Positions 34,367-43,838 are shown, counted from the first letter of the stretch. The stretch is 64,000 nt of DNA from Parafrigoribacterium_A soli (GCF_040227235.1 NZ_JBELNZ010000002.1:310001-374000); one strand, 5' to 3'. Translations and numbers: made by a program. The notes: a model not told the origin generated them from the letters alone.

Positions 34367-35404
34367 TCAGCCCGCCTGTCGTGCCCGCCTGCGCAGTCCG
34401 CGATTGATCTGCCAAGCCCAGAGGGGCCCACGGTACAGAAACGCGGTGTAGCCCTGCACGAGCGTTGCTCCGCTGTCGAGACGCTCGATGACGTCGTCGC
34501 TCGAATCCACTCCCCCGACCGAGATCACGCACAGCTCCGCCGGAACGACTCCGCGAATGAGCCGCAGCACGTCGAGGGATCGCTTTGCCAGCGGAGCGCC
34601 GGAGAGACCACCGTCGCCCATCGCCCGCACGGCGTCGGCGGATACGGTGAGGCCTCCGCGCGAGATCGTCGTGTTCGTTGCGATGATGCCGGCGAGCCCG
34701 AGGTCGACGGCGAGCCGCGCGATGGCGACGATCTCCGTGTCGTCGAGATCCGGCGCGATCTTCACGAGAACGGGAGTCTCGCCCGCGGCGTCGCGCACGG
34801 CGGTCAACAGCGGGGTGAGCCTCTCCGTGGCCTGGAGCCCGCGAAGACCCGGAGTATTGGGCGAACTGACGTTGACCGCGAGATAGTCTGCCGCAGGCGC
34901 GAGAAGTGCCGTGCTCTTCAGGTAGTCGTCCACGGCATCCGCGACGTCGACGACTCGGCTCTTGCCGATGTTGACGCCGATGACCGGTCGGGAGGAGCGA
35001 GCGGCCAGCTCGCGAAGTCGTGGCGCGGCGTCCTCTGCGCCACGATTATTGAAGCCCATGCGGTTGATGACGGCACGATCCGCGATGAGCCTGAACAGCC
35101 TCGGACGAGGATTGCCGGGCTGTGCCTTCGCGGTGATCGTGCCCACCTCGATGTGGCCGAAGCCCAGCTGCCAGAGGCCGCGCACGGCGTCGCCGTCCTT
35201 GTCGAAGCCAGCCGCCACACCGAACGGCGATTCGAAATGCAGGCCGAGGGAGTCGACTGCGAGCGACGGATGCGGCCGGGTCATGGCGCGCGCGATCGCG
35301 CCTACGCCGAGTCGCGGCAGCCACCTGATCACCACGAAGGCGAGGTGATGCGCGGTCTCCGGGTCCAGCCTGGACAGGAAGAGGGAGAAGAGAATGCGAT
35401 ACAT
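34367..35404 (-). CDS. pyrD: Dihydroorotate dehydrogenase (quinone), class 2
   Basis: A 345-residue membrane-associated flavoenzyme of pyrimidine synthesis that passes electrons to quinone. GVAAGFDKDGDAV and GFGHIEVGTIT belong to the FMN site; the catalytic Ser typical of class 2 is in VNVSSPNTPGLRGLQ, and VLVKIAPDLDD and ISVGGV are conserved. The N-terminal helix (MYRILFSLFLSRLDPETAHHL) is the membrane/quinone-tunnel segment. It follows nrdR on the same strand with a 47-base gap; the ATG has no clear ribosome site. Confidence 0.96.
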   Translation of the reverse strand: MYRILFSLFLSRLDPETAHHLAFVVIRWLPRLGVGAIARAMTRPHPSLAVDSLGLHFESPFGVAAGFDKDGDAVRGLWQLGFGHIEVGTITAKAQPGNPRPRLFRLIADRAVINRMGFNNRGAEDAAPRLRELAARSSRPVIGVNIGKSRVVDVADAVDDYLKSTALLAPAADYLAVNVSSPNTPGLRGLQATERLTPLLTAVRDAAGETPVLVKIAPDLDDTEIVAIARLAVDLGLAGIIATNTTISRGGLTVSADAVRAMGDGGLSGAPLAKRSLDVLRLIRGVVPAELCVISVGGVDSSDDVIERLDSGATLVQGYTAFLYRGPLWAWQINRGLRRRARQAG

Positions 35405-35451
35405 GCCGTAGCCAGAGTAGCGGCAGTCACGCGGTGCTTACGCCTGCGTGC

Positions 35452-35919
35452 CTACTCCGCGGCGCCGGCAGGGTCGTGCTCGACTCGCAGCTGTGTGATG
35501 GCCGACTCGAAGTCCTCCAGCGAATCGAACGCCTGGTAGACACTGGCGAATCTGAGGTACGCGACCTCGTCGAGCTCGCGCAGAGGCGCAAGGATGGCGA
35601 GACCGATGTCGTTCGCGTCGACCTGCGATGCCCCGGTCGCCCGAATGGTCTCCTCCACTCGCTGGGCGAGCACCGCAAGGTCGGCATCCGTCACGGGTCT
35701 GCCCTGGCAGGCCTTCCGCACGCCGGAGACGATCTTCTCGCGGCTGAACGGTTCGAGCACGCCGTTGCGTTTGACGACGTTGAGGCTCGCCGTCTCCGTC
35801 GTGCTGAATCGCCTGCCGCACTCCGGGCACTGCCTGCGCCTGCGGATCGAGAGGCCGTCGTCACTCGTGCGTGAGTCGACGACTCGGGAATCCGGATGCC
35901 GGCAGAAAGGGCAGAACAT
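35452..35919 (-). CDS. nrdR: Transcriptional repressor NrdR
   Basis: A 155-residue regulator of ribonucleotide reductase genes. The N-terminal zinc ribbon shows CPFC and CPEC (residues 3-6 and about 31-34), then an ATP-cone from about residue 49 (VVKRNGVLEPFSREKIVSGV), which senses ATP/dATP. No ribonucleotide reductase gene lies in the window, so its targets are elsewhere. It sits between hisD and pyrD on the minus strand, each with gaps of about 45 bases. Confidence 0.97.
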   Translation of the reverse strand: MFCPFCRHPDSRVVDSRTSDDGLSIRRRRQCPECGRRFSTTETASLNVVKRNGVLEPFSREKIVSGVRKACQGRPVTDADLAVLAQRVEETIRATGASQVDANDIGLAILAPLRELDEVAYLRFASVYQAFDSLEDFESAITQLRVEHDPAGAAE

Positions 35920-35965
35920 AGTGGCTCAACGATACGTCACGGCGAGGCTAAAGCCGTGCGGGTCT

Positions 35966-37276
35966 CTACCGCTCGGCGAATCGAGCGCTGACGGCGGCGG
36001 CGTGCCCCGGCAGATCCTCAGCATTGGCCAGCGCCACAATCCTCGACTCGACCGCGGCAAGCGCCTGACGGTCGTAGCGGATGACCTGCTGCGAACGCAG
36101 GAAGGTGTAGGCACCGAGACCGGCAGCAAACCGCGCCTGGCCGCCCGTCGGCAGAACGTGGTTGGACCCGGCCAGGTAGTCGCCCAGGCTCACCGGGGAG
36201 CTGTCGCCCAGGAAGATCGCACCGGCGTTCTCGATGCGTGCCAGCACCGCATCCGGATCGGCGGTCTGGATCTCGAGGTGCTCGGGACCGTAGACGTTGC
36301 TGAAGTCTGCGGCGTCGTTGAGGTCATCGACGAGGACCACGGCAGATTGCCTGCCCGCGAGGGCCTCGGCGACGCGCTCGCGGTGAGCGGCATCATTCGC
36401 GAGCCGCTCCACCTCGAGCTGCACGCGCTCGGCGAGATCGAGCGAGTCGGTCACGAGCACCGCGGAGGCCAGCTCGTCGTGTTCCGCCTGGCTCAGCAGG
36501 TCGCTCGCGACAAGGAAAGCGTCGGCGGAGGCATCCGCAATCACGAGAATCTCCGTTGGTCCGGCTTCCGCGTCGATGCCCACGGCGCCGCGCACGAGCC
36601 GCTTGGCCGCGGCAACGAAGACGTTTCCGGGTCCGGTGATCACCTGCACCGGATCGAGATCGAGCGAGGGCACGCCGAACGCGAAGGCACCGATTGCACC
36701 CGCGCCGCCCATCGCATAAACCTCGTCGACACCGAGGAGGCCGGCAGCCCCGAGGATCGTGGGGTGGATGGAGCCGTCGAAGTTCTTCTGGGCCGGTGAT
36801 GCGAGCGCGATCGAGGTGACTCCGGCCACCTGCGCCGGCACCACGTTCATGACGACACTCGATGCCAGCGCGGCCTTGCCGCCCGGCACATACAGACCGA
36901 CCCGGCTTACCGGACTCCAGCGCTGCACCACGTCGGCACCGGGTCCCAAGGTCGTCACGGATGTCGTGGGCAGCTGAGCCTTCGTCGCCAGGCGAACGCG
37001 ATCAATGGCTTCCTCGAGTGCGGCGCGCACCTCGGGCGCGAGGCCTGCGATGCCCGCCTCGATCTCGGCCGCGCCGAGTCGCACCCGCGGCGGTCGCACG
37101 TGGTCGAGGCGCTCCGCCTGCTCGAGAAGGGCTGCCTCTCCCCCGGCGCGCACGTCGGCGATCAGCTGCGCGGCGATCTCGGTGGCCGCCGCGACATCCG
37201 TCTGTGCCCGGGGAACGAGAGCGAGAAGTTCGGCGCGAGTAGGCTTGAGGCCTCGAAGGTCAATAGTCTGCATCAT
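35966..37276 (-). CDS. hisD: Histidinol dehydrogenase
   Basis: A 436-residue zinc enzyme that oxidises histidinol to histidine in two NAD-dependent steps. Diagnostic stretches are RVGLYVPGGKAALASSVVMN, ITGPGNVFVAAAKRLV, AGPTEILVIAD and the zinc region LLSQAEHDE; GPEHLEIQT near residue 335 is also conserved. GGTGGAAA precedes the ATG at 37276. No other his genes are next to it within the window. It is divergent from the flavin reductase gene, with a LexA-box-like palindrome between them. Confidence 0.97.
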   Translation of the reverse strand: MMQTIDLRGLKPTRAELLALVPRAQTDVAAATEIAAQLIADVRAGGEAALLEQAERLDHVRPPRVRLGAAEIEAGIAGLAPEVRAALEEAIDRVRLATKAQLPTTSVTTLGPGADVVQRWSPVSRVGLYVPGGKAALASSVVMNVVPAQVAGVTSIALASPAQKNFDGSIHPTILGAAGLLGVDEVYAMGGAGAIGAFAFGVPSLDLDPVQVITGPGNVFVAAAKRLVRGAVGIDAEAGPTEILVIADASADAFLVASDLLSQAEHDELASAVLVTDSLDLAERVQLEVERLANDAAHRERVAEALAGRQSAVVLVDDLNDAADFSNVYGPEHLEIQTADPDAVLARIENAGAIFLGDSSPVSLGDYLAGSNHVLPTGGQARFAAGLGAYTFLRSQQVIRYDRQALAAVESRIVALANAEDLPGHAAAVSARFAER

Positions 37277-37299
37277 GGCGTTTCCACCTTAGTTGTTGC

Positions 37300-37315
37300 C
37301 GGAACAGTCGTTCCG
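37300..37315. promoter_or_regulatory. Candidate LexA (SOS) box-like palindrome, hisD / flavin reductase intergenic region
   Basis: CGGAACAGTCGTTCCG is a perfect six-base inverted repeat around four bases. Its core GAAC-N4-GTTC equals that of the actinobacterial LexA box TCGAAC-N4-GTTCGA, but the outer two positions on each side differ. It lies 24 bases upstream of hisD. Confidence 0.35.
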
Positions 37316-37385
37316 CGCGCGACGTGTGGTTGTCTGCCTACGCACGACCCGAACCTTGGGCTTTTACCAGAGAGTTAACCGCGAC

Positions 37386-37901
37386 ATGCAGAGTTCACCA
37401 TTGCTGCCACCCGAAGAGCCGGATGACATCTCGGCCTTCAAACACGTCTTCCGTCGGCACGCGGCCGGGGTCGTTGCCATCACGGCGCTCACCCCGGAGG
37501 GAAAGCCGGTGGGATTCACGGCGACCTCGCTCGCTTCACTCGCCGCGGTGCCGCCGCTGGCCACCTTCAACATGGCGAGGGTGGCGAGCGCGTGGCCCGC
37601 GATCAGCGACACGGACTACGTGGTGATCCAGACGCTGGGGGCGCGCAATCGGGATCTCGCAGACAAGCTCTCGGGTGACCACGAGCTTCGATTTGTGGGA
37701 GACCACTGGATCGCCGGTCCGCACGGCCTGCCGATGCTCAAGGGAGTCACGGCCTGGATGATCGGACGCATCGTCGAACGACTGCCGGTCGCAAACAACG
37801 CGGTCATCGTCGTGCAGATCGAAGAGGGCGGCGTCGGCGAACCGGATGAGGCGCTGCTCTACCACGAGCGAACCTATCGGCGTCCAGGCGATCCGGTCTG
37901 A
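37386..37901 (+). CDS. Flavin reductase family (FMN-binding split-barrel) protein
   Basis: A 171-residue flavin reductase-like protein. FKHVFRRHAAGVVAITAL and PVGFTATSLASLAAVPPLATF form the conserved flavin-binding start, and the late HELRFVGDHWIAG segment is typical. Such proteins reduce free FMN/FAD with NAD(P)H, often for a partner monooxygenase; none is visible nearby. The ATG at 37386 is preceded only by a distant GAGAG. It converges on dnaE with a 23-base gap. Confidence 0.87.
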   Translation: MQSSPLLPPEEPDDISAFKHVFRRHAAGVVAITALTPEGKPVGFTATSLASLAAVPPLATFNMARVASAWPAISDTDYVVIQTLGARNRDLADKLSGDHELRFVGDHWIAGPHGLPMLKGVTAWMIGRIVERLPVANNAVIVVQIEEGGVGEPDEALLYHERTYRRPGDPV

Positions 37902-37924
37902 TCGCCCGGGCAAGTGGCGCGGGC

Positions 37925-40900
37925 TCAGCCCAGGCAGGCAGGCCCGAGCAACGACTTCAACTCACCGTAGAGATCCGCGCTAACCTTCACCGGATACGGT
38001 ATCTCGAACATGCGGGCAGACTCGCCCTTGACGAGCTTGAGCCGCACCTCGGTATCCCCCGAATGGCGAATGAGCACGTCGTTAAGCGAGGTCACGACGT
38101 CCGTGGTGGCACGAAACTCCGGCATCGAGATCATGAGCGGACCCGAGCCTAGGCTCTGGCCGAGGTCTGGCGTGAACATGCTCACGGCGTGAAGATTCAT
38201 GCCGTCGTCGCGCACGCTCACTCGTCCGCGCACCACGACGACGGAGTCGTTGCTGAGCGCCGGGGAGAACTCCTGGTAGGTCTTGCCCATGAACATGACG
38301 GTGACCTCTGCCCCGAAGTCCTCGACCGTGATCATGCCGTACTGGTTGCCCGAACTGCGGGCGATGCGGTGCTGCACCCCGGTGATGAGGCCTGCGATGG
38401 TGACGGTGTCGCCGTCGTGCGCGACCTCGCCCGCGAGAATGTCGGAGATCGTCGCGCTCGCGTGCTTGGCGAGTTGCGTCTCGAGGCCGGCGAGCGGATG
38501 GTCGGAGACGTAGAGACCCAGCATCTCGCGTTCGAAGGCGAGCTTGTCGCGCTTCGCCCACTCCGGCCTCACGGGGATCTTCTCGCCCTCCTCTTCGAAA
38601 TCGAAGATGCCGCCGAACAGGTCGACCTGCCCGTTCGCCTCGTTGCGCTTGAGGCTCACGGCCGATTCGACGGCGTCCTCGTGAATCTCCAGGAGCGCGC
38701 GGCGGGTGCCCTCCATCTGGTCGAAGGCGCCGGCCTTGATGAGTGACTCCACCGTGCGCTTATTGGCCACCTGGATCGGCACCTTGCGCAGGAAGTCGTG
38801 GAAGGAGGTGAAGCGTCCCTTCTCTTCGCGGCTCAAACGAATCGCCTCGACGACGTTCGCGCCGACGTTGCGGATGGCGCCGAGACCGAAGCGGATGTCG
38901 CCGGCGACCGCCGTGAAGTCTCCGCTGGACTCGTTGACATCCGGGGCGAGCACGTGAATGCCCATTCGCCTGCACTCGCTGAGGTACAGCGCGAGCTTGT
39001 CCTTGGAGTCCCCAACGCTCGTGAGGAGCGCCGCCATGTACTCCGCCGGATGGTTCGCCTTGAGGTACGCGGTCCAATAGCTGAGCACGCCGTACCCTGC
39101 ACTGTGCGCCTTGTTGAAGGCGTAGTCCGCGAACGGCATGAGCGTGTCCCAGAGCACTTTGACGGCCTCCGGGCTGTAGCCGTTCTCGCGCATCCCGGCC
39201 TCGAAGCCGGCGTACTGCTTGTCGAGCTCCGACTTCTTCTTCTTGCCCATCGCGCGGCGCAGCACGTCGGCCTGACCGAGCGTGAATCCCGCCACCTTCT
39301 GCGCGACGGACATCACCTGCTCCTGGTACACGATGAGGCCGTAGGTGATGCCGAGGCTCTCCCGCAGGGGCTCTTCGAGCTCCGGATGAATGGCCTCGAT
39401 CTTCTGCAGGCCGTTCTTGCGCAGCGCGTAGTTGGTGTGCGAATTCATGCCCATCGGGCCGGGCCGATACAGCGCGATGACGGCCGAGATGTCTTCGAAG
39501 TTGGTGGGCTTCAGTTGCCTGAGGAGCGCACGCATCGCACCACCGTCGAGCTGGAACACCCCGAGCGTGTCGCCGTGGGCCAGCAACTCGTAGGTCTTCT
39601 CGTCGGCATCGAGATCGAGGTCTTCGATCACGAGTTTGGAGCCCGTGTTCTTCTCGATCATCCTGAGCGCGTCTTCGATGATGGTGAGGTTGCGCAGGCC
39701 CAGGAAGTCCATCTTGATGAGGCCGAGCGACTCCAGCGGTGGCTGGTCGAACTGTGTGATGATCGCGCCGTCGTCCTCGCGCTTCATGATCGGGAGCACG
39801 TCGATGAGCGGCTCGGCAGACATGATGACGCCCGCCGCGTGCACGCCCCACTGGCGCTTGAGGTTCTCGATGCCGATGGCCGTCTCGAAGACCTTTGCTG
39901 CCTCTGGGTCGGTCTCGAGCACGGTGCGGAAGTCGCCCGCCTCCTTGTATCTCGGGGCGTCCCGATTGAGCACGTCGCCGAGGCCAATGTCCTTGCCCAT
40001 GATCGCCGGAGGCATGGCTTTGGTGAGCTTCTCCCCCACCGAATACGGCATGCCGAGCACGCGCGCGGAGTCCTTGAGGGCCTGCTTGGCCTTGATCGTG
40101 CCGTAGGTGACGATCTGGGCCACCCGGTCATCGCCGTACTTGTCGGTGACGTAGCGGATGACCTCGGGGCGACGGCGGTCGTCGAAGTCGACGTCGATGT
40201 CGGGCATGGAGACGCGTTCCGGGTTAAGGAAGCGCTCGAAGATCAGACCGTGAGCCAGCGGATCGAGCTCCGTGATCCCCATGGCATATGCGACCATGGA
40301 TCCGGCGGCCGAGCCTCGACCGGGACCGACCCTGATGCCCTGGCTCTTGGCCCAGCCGATGAAGTCTGCGACCACGAGGAAGTAGCCGGGGAAGCCCATC
40401 TGTTTGATGACATCGACTTCGTACTGCGCCTGGGCGAGATGAGCCTCGGATGGCGCGTTGTTGAAGCGACGCAGCATCCCGGCGGTCACCTCCTTCTCGA
40501 ACCAGGTCGCCTCGGTCTCGCCCTCGGGAACGGGGAACCGTGGCATGAGATCGCGATGCTCGAAATTGACCTCGCAGCGCTCGGCGATGAGCAGCGTGTT
40601 GTCGCAGGCCTCCGGGTGATCCGGAAAGAGACGGCGCATCTCTGCCGCCGACTTGAGGTAGAACTCGTTCGAGTCGAACTTGAAGCGGTTGGGGTCATCG
40701 AGCGTCGAGGCGGATTGAACGCACAGCAGAGCCGCGTGCGCGGTCGCGTCGTGCGCGTGCGTGTAGTGCAGGTCGTTCGTGGCCACGAGCGGAAGATCGA
40801 GATCCTTCGCGAGTGCGAGAAGTTCGGTGACCGTGCGCCGCTCGATGTCGATGCCGTGGTCCATGATCTCGGCATAGAAATTGCCCGGACCGAAGATGTC

Positions 40901-41443
40901 ACGCAGCTCGGCGGCGGCGTCTCGCGCCTCCTTGTACTGCCCCAGGCGCAATCGAGTCTGCACCTCGCCACCGACGCATCCGGTGGTCGCAATGATGCCT
41001 TTCGAATACCGGCTGAGCAGTTCCCTGTCCATGCGCGGCTTGAAGTAGAAGCCCTCGATGGAGGCGAGCGACGAGAGCCGGAACAGGTTGTGCATACCCT
41101 CGTTGTTCTGGGAGAGCATGGTCATGTGCGTGTAGGCGCCGGATCCACCGACATCGTCCTGGTTCTGCGTGCCGCCGCCCCAGCGCACCCGGGTCTTGTC
41201 CTGCCGCGCGGTACCCGGCGTGATGTAGGCCTCGGTGCCGATGATCGGCTTCAGGCCGGCCGCCGTGGCCTGCTTCCAGAAGTCGTACGCGCCGAACATG
41301 TTGCCGTGGTCGGTGACGGCGATGGCGGGCATCCCCTGCTCTGCCGCAGCGGCCATGAGCGGGGCGACGCGTGCCGCGCCGTCGAGCATGGAATATTCGC
41401 TGTGCACGTGCAGATGCACGAAAGAATCATCGCTGGCAGGCAC
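37925..41443 (-). CDS. dnaE: DNA polymerase III subunit alpha
   Basis: The 1172-residue replicative polymerase. The N-terminal PHP domain starts FVHLHVHSEYSMLDGAARV, and the catalytic aspartates lie in SMPDIDVDFDD (about residue 415), with GRGSAAGSMVAYAMG before it. The helix-hairpin-helix, OB-fold (VTIAGLITGVQHR) and tau-binding C-terminal region follow. The length is that of the essential DnaE1, not the shorter error-prone DnaE2/ImuC. GTG 41443 is the start, with GGAG five bases upstream. It is downstream of rluD with a 58-base gap. Confidence 0.97.
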   Translation of the reverse strand: MPASDDSFVHLHVHSEYSMLDGAARVAPLMAAAAEQGMPAIAVTDHGNMFGAYDFWKQATAAGLKPIIGTEAYITPGTARQDKTRVRWGGGTQNQDDVGGSGAYTHMTMLSQNNEGMHNLFRLSSLASIEGFYFKPRMDRELLSRYSKGIIATTGCVGGEVQTRLRLGQYKEARDAAAELRDIFGPGNFYAEIMDHGIDIERRTVTELLALAKDLDLPLVATNDLHYTHAHDATAHAALLCVQSASTLDDPNRFKFDSNEFYLKSAAEMRRLFPDHPEACDNTLLIAERCEVNFEHRDLMPRFPVPEGETEATWFEKEVTAGMLRRFNNAPSEAHLAQAQYEVDVIKQMGFPGYFLVVADFIGWAKSQGIRVGPGRGSAAGSMVAYAMGITELDPLAHGLIFERFLNPERVSMPDIDVDFDDRRRPEVIRYVTDKYGDDRVAQIVTYGTIKAKQALKDSARVLGMPYSVGEKLTKAMPPAIMGKDIGLGDVLNRDAPRYKEAGDFRTVLETDPEAAKVFETAIGIENLKRQWGVHAAGVIMSAEPLIDVLPIMKREDDGAIITQFDQPPLESLGLIKMDFLGLRNLTIIEDALRMIEKNTGSKLVIEDLDLDADEKTYELLAHGDTLGVFQLDGGAMRALLRQLKPTNFEDISAVIALYRPGPMGMNSHTNYALRKNGLQKIEAIHPELEEPLRESLGITYGLIVYQEQVMSVAQKVAGFTLGQADVLRRAMGKKKKSELDKQYAGFEAGMRENGYSPEAVKVLWDTLMPFADYAFNKAHSAGYGVLSYWTAYLKANHPAEYMAALLTSVGDSKDKLALYLSECRRMGIHVLAPDVNESSGDFTAVAGDIRFGLGAIRNVGANVVEAIRLSREEKGRFTSFHDFLRKVPIQVANKRTVESLIKAGAFDQMEGTRRALLEIHEDAVESAVSLKRNEANGQVDLFGGIFDFEEEGEKIPVRPEWAKRDKLAFEREMLGLYVSDHPLAGLETQLAKHASATISDILAGEVAHDGDTVTIAGLITGVQHRIARSSGNQYGMITVEDFGAEVTVMFMGKTYQEFSPALSNDSVVVVRGRVSVRDDGMNLHAVSMFTPDLGQSLGSGPLMISMPEFRATTDVVTSLNDVLIRHSGDTEVRLKLVKGESARMFEIPYPVKVSADLYGELKSLLGPACLG

Positions 41444-41501
41444 TACATCTCCGACTACAGGGTTGTGATGAAAAGCTTAAGCCTGCCCCTCGGGGCGGGC
41501 G

Positions 41502-42422
41502 TCACTCGGCGCGCAGGACGTCGAGCGCGTGTTGCAGATCCTTCGGGTACTCGGTGTGAAACACCACGTCCTCGCCGCTGCCGGGGTGACGAAATCCCAG
41601 TTGAACGGCGTGTAGCCACTGCCGAGTGAGACCGAGCCTGGCCGAGATCGTGGGATCGGCCCCGTACATCGCGTCGCCGACGCAGGGGTGCCGCTGGGCG
41701 GCCATGTGCACACGGATCTGATGTGTTCTGCCCGTCTCGAGGTGGATCTCGAGCAGCGAAGCACTCGGAAACGCTTCGAGCGTCTCGTAGTGGGTCACCG
41801 ACGGCTTGCCGTCCGAGGTGACGGCGAACTTCCAACTGGACCCGGGATGCCTGCCGATCGGCGCATCGATCGTGCCCCTCAGCGGATCGGGGTGTCCCTG
41901 CACGACGGAGTGATAGATCTTCTTGACCTCACGGTCGTGGAACTGACGCTTAAGTTCCGTGTACGCGCGCTCGCTCTTCGCGACGACCATGAGTCCGCTC
42001 GTCCCGGCGTCGAGGCGGTGCACGATTCCCGCGCGTTCGGCCGCACCGGAGGTCGAGATCCGGAACCCGGCACCGGCCAGTGCGCCGAGCACCGTCGGTC
42101 CGGTCCAGCCGATGGATGGATGCGCCGCCACTCCCACGGGCTTGTCGATCACGACGATGTCGTCGTCGTCGTACACGACGGTGAGGTCGGGGACGATGAT
42201 CGGCACGACGGTCGGTGGCTGCTTCGGCTCCCACCTCACCTCGAGCCAGTGCTCAGCCTGCACCCGGTCGGACTTGCGGAGCACAACGCCGTCTGAGACG
42301 ACGCCACCGCTCTCCGCCACCTCGGCGGCGAAGGTGCGCGAGAAACCGAGCAGTTTCGCCAGTGCTGCATCGACGCGCTCGCCGACCAGGCCCTCGGGCA
42401 CGGGAAGGATTCGGGACTCCAC
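41502..42422 (-). CDS. rluD: RluA family pseudouridine synthase (RluD-like)
   Basis: A 306-residue RNA-modifying enzyme that converts uridine to pseudouridine, most likely in 23S rRNA helix 69 by analogy with RluD. An N-terminal S4 RNA-binding domain (ERVDAALAKLLGFSRTFAAEV) precedes the catalytic domain. The catalytic Asp is in VHRLDAGTSGLMVVAKS (about residue 140), and the later ETGRTHQIRVH segment is conserved. The GTG start at 42422 comes two bases after the lspA stop, so the two are coupled. Confidence 0.93.
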   Translation of the reverse strand: MESRILPVPEGLVGERVDAALAKLLGFSRTFAAEVAESGGVVSDGVVLRKSDRVQAEHWLEVRWEPKQPPTVVPIIVPDLTVVYDDDDIVVIDKPVGVAAHPSIGWTGPTVLGALAGAGFRISTSGAAERAGIVHRLDAGTSGLMVVAKSERAYTELKRQFHDREVKKIYHSVVQGHPDPLRGTIDAPIGRHPGSSWKFAVTSDGKPSVTHYETLEAFPSASLLEIHLETGRTHQIRVHMAAQRHPCVGDAMYGADPTISARLGLTRQWLHAVQLGFRHPGSGEDVVFHTEYPKDLQHALDVLRAE

Positions 42423-42424
42423 GA

Positions 42425-43018
42425 CTACCTCGGGTCCGAGGCCGCGTCGTCCACGACACTCTCCTGCTCGCCCCGGGGCTGCTCGGCCCTGCCGACCCTG
42501 CGGCCGTCAAGGTTGATCCCTCGGAGCGTCAGGATGATGAACAACCCCATACTCGCGACGATGAACGAATCGGCCACGTTGAAGATCGCCGGAAACCCGT
42601 ACACCTGGATGAAATCCACGACGTGCCCGAGTCCGAAACTCGGCTCCCGGAACAGGCGGTCGGTGAGGTTGCCCGCCGTGCCGCCCAGCAGCATCCCGAA
42701 CAGGATTGCCCAGCCGAGCGACCGGATTCGCCTGGCAAACAGGATGATGAAAATCGTGACCGCGGAGGCCGCGAGCGAGAAGATCCAGGTCGATCCGCTC
42801 GCGAGCGAGAACGCGGCGCCAGAGTTCTTGACGAAGTGGAACTGCAGGAGGTTGCCGATGACATCGACCTGCTCGCCCTCGACGAGGGAAGAGACGATGA
42901 GATACTTCGCGAACTGATCGAAGCCGTAGACAACCAGGGCGACGACGACGAGCGCGACAAGCGCTCTAACGCTTACCTTCCCGGCACGGGTCTTCGCCTC
43001 TGGTTCAGTTGCCGCCAA
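42425..43018 (-). CDS. lspA: Lipoprotein signal peptidase (signal peptidase II)
   Basis: A 197-residue membrane aspartyl protease that removes signal peptides from prolipoproteins. Four hydrophobic segments are visible; FVKNSGAAFSL is conserved, and the two catalytic aspartates are D120 in GNLTDR and D150 in FNVADS. A hydrophilic acidic C-terminal extension of about 30 residues makes it longer than the usual 160-170. The start is a TTG at 43018, 14 bases inside the end of divIVA, with AGGG close upstream, so coupling to divIVA is likely. Confidence 0.93.
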   Translation of the reverse strand: MAATEPEAKTRAGKVSVRALVALVVVALVVYGFDQFAKYLIVSSLVEGEQVDVIGNLLQFHFVKNSGAAFSLASGSTWIFSLAASAVTIFIILFARRIRSLGWAILFGMLLGGTAGNLTDRLFREPSFGLGHVVDFIQVYGFPAIFNVADSFIVASMGLFIILTLRGINLDGRRVGRAEQPRGEQESVVDDAASDPR

Positions 43019-43712
43019 AGCCCTGGTAGCTCGTGGACGGTGCCGGGTTGCCTGCGCCGTAGTTGGCCGGCTCGGCTGACTGGGACCCGCCTACGGAGTT
43101 GGAGGACTCCAGGTCGCGAAGCTGGCCCTCGATGTAGCCCTTGAGCTTCTGGCGGTACTCACGCTCGAAGTTGCGAAGGCCCTCGATGCTCTCCTCGAGC
43201 TGCGTGCGCTCCTGCTCGAGAGCCGCCAGCTGGGTGCGCTGGGTTGCTTCTGCCTCGCTCACGACTCTGGCGGCAGTGGCCTGGCCCTCGGCGATGAGTG
43301 CGTCGCGCTTCTCGATGCCCTCTCGCACGTGCTCCTCGTGAAGTCGCCTCGCGAGCTGCAGCAGGTTATTGGTGTTGTTCGGGTCGAGGCTCGGGTCCAT
43401 CGCCGCATTGCCGTAGGCGGGCGCGGGTACGACGGCGGGAGCTGGTGCCACTGCGGGCGCCGGAGCCTGCTGCTGCTGCTCGCCGAATCCGGCGGCCGGT
43501 GCGGGAGACTGTGACGAGCTGCGCTGCAGCTCGTTGATGCGAGACTCGCCGGCGATCAGGCGCTGACGCAGTTCCTCGTTCTCCTGATTGAGGCGGCGAA
43601 GTTCAACAACGACCTCGTCGAGAAAGTCGTCGACCTCATCCTGGTCGTAGCCCTCGCGAAACTTCGTCGGCTGGAACCGCTTGTTGACCACATCTTCAGG
43701 CGTTAAGGCCAT
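43005..43712 (-). CDS. wag31: DivIVA/Wag31 family polar growth and cell division protein
   Basis: A 235-residue coiled-coil protein that gathers at negatively curved membrane, cell poles and septa, and recruits wall synthesis in actinobacteria. The N-terminal LTPEDVVNKRFQPTKFREGYDQDEVDDFLDEVV is the lipid-binding DivIVA domain. A Pro/Ala/Gln-rich linker (about residues 64-108) separates it from a long C-terminal coiled coil rich in Glu, Gln and Arg. GAGGTGATTC precedes the ATG. It follows yggT in the dcw cluster with a 126-base gap that may hold a promoter. Confidence 0.95.
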   Translation of the reverse strand: MALTPEDVVNKRFQPTKFREGYDQDEVDDFLDEVVVELRRLNQENEELRQRLIAGESRINELQRSSSQSPAPAAGFGEQQQQAPAPAVAPAPAVVPAPAYGNAAMDPSLDPNNTNNLLQLARRLHEEHVREGIEKRDALIAEGQATAARVVSEAEATQRTQLAALEQERTQLEESIEGLRNFEREYRQKLKGYIEGQLRDLESSNSVGGSQSAEPANYGAGNPAPSTSYQGFGGN

Positions 43713-43838
43713 GGGGAATCACCTCAAAAAACTCATCGGAACATCGCGTATAACGTTCAGCTAACGGTAGCAAAATAACGCGCCGCAGGGCATTCGAAGA
43801 TTGCCTCGGGTTGCGTCACCGTTCAAGAGTACACAGGC

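Noticed and set aside
38798..41629. A 943-codon plus-strand open frame opposite dnaE
   Set aside because: dnaE on the minus strand has full family motifs. The antisense frame is rich in Arg, His, Val and Glu with no recognisable domain, and its length follows from codon bias in high-GC DNA.
43441..43490. CAG/CTG-like short trinucleotide run in divIVA
   Set aside because: Only a few consecutive Gln codons within a low-complexity linker; not a separate repeat element.
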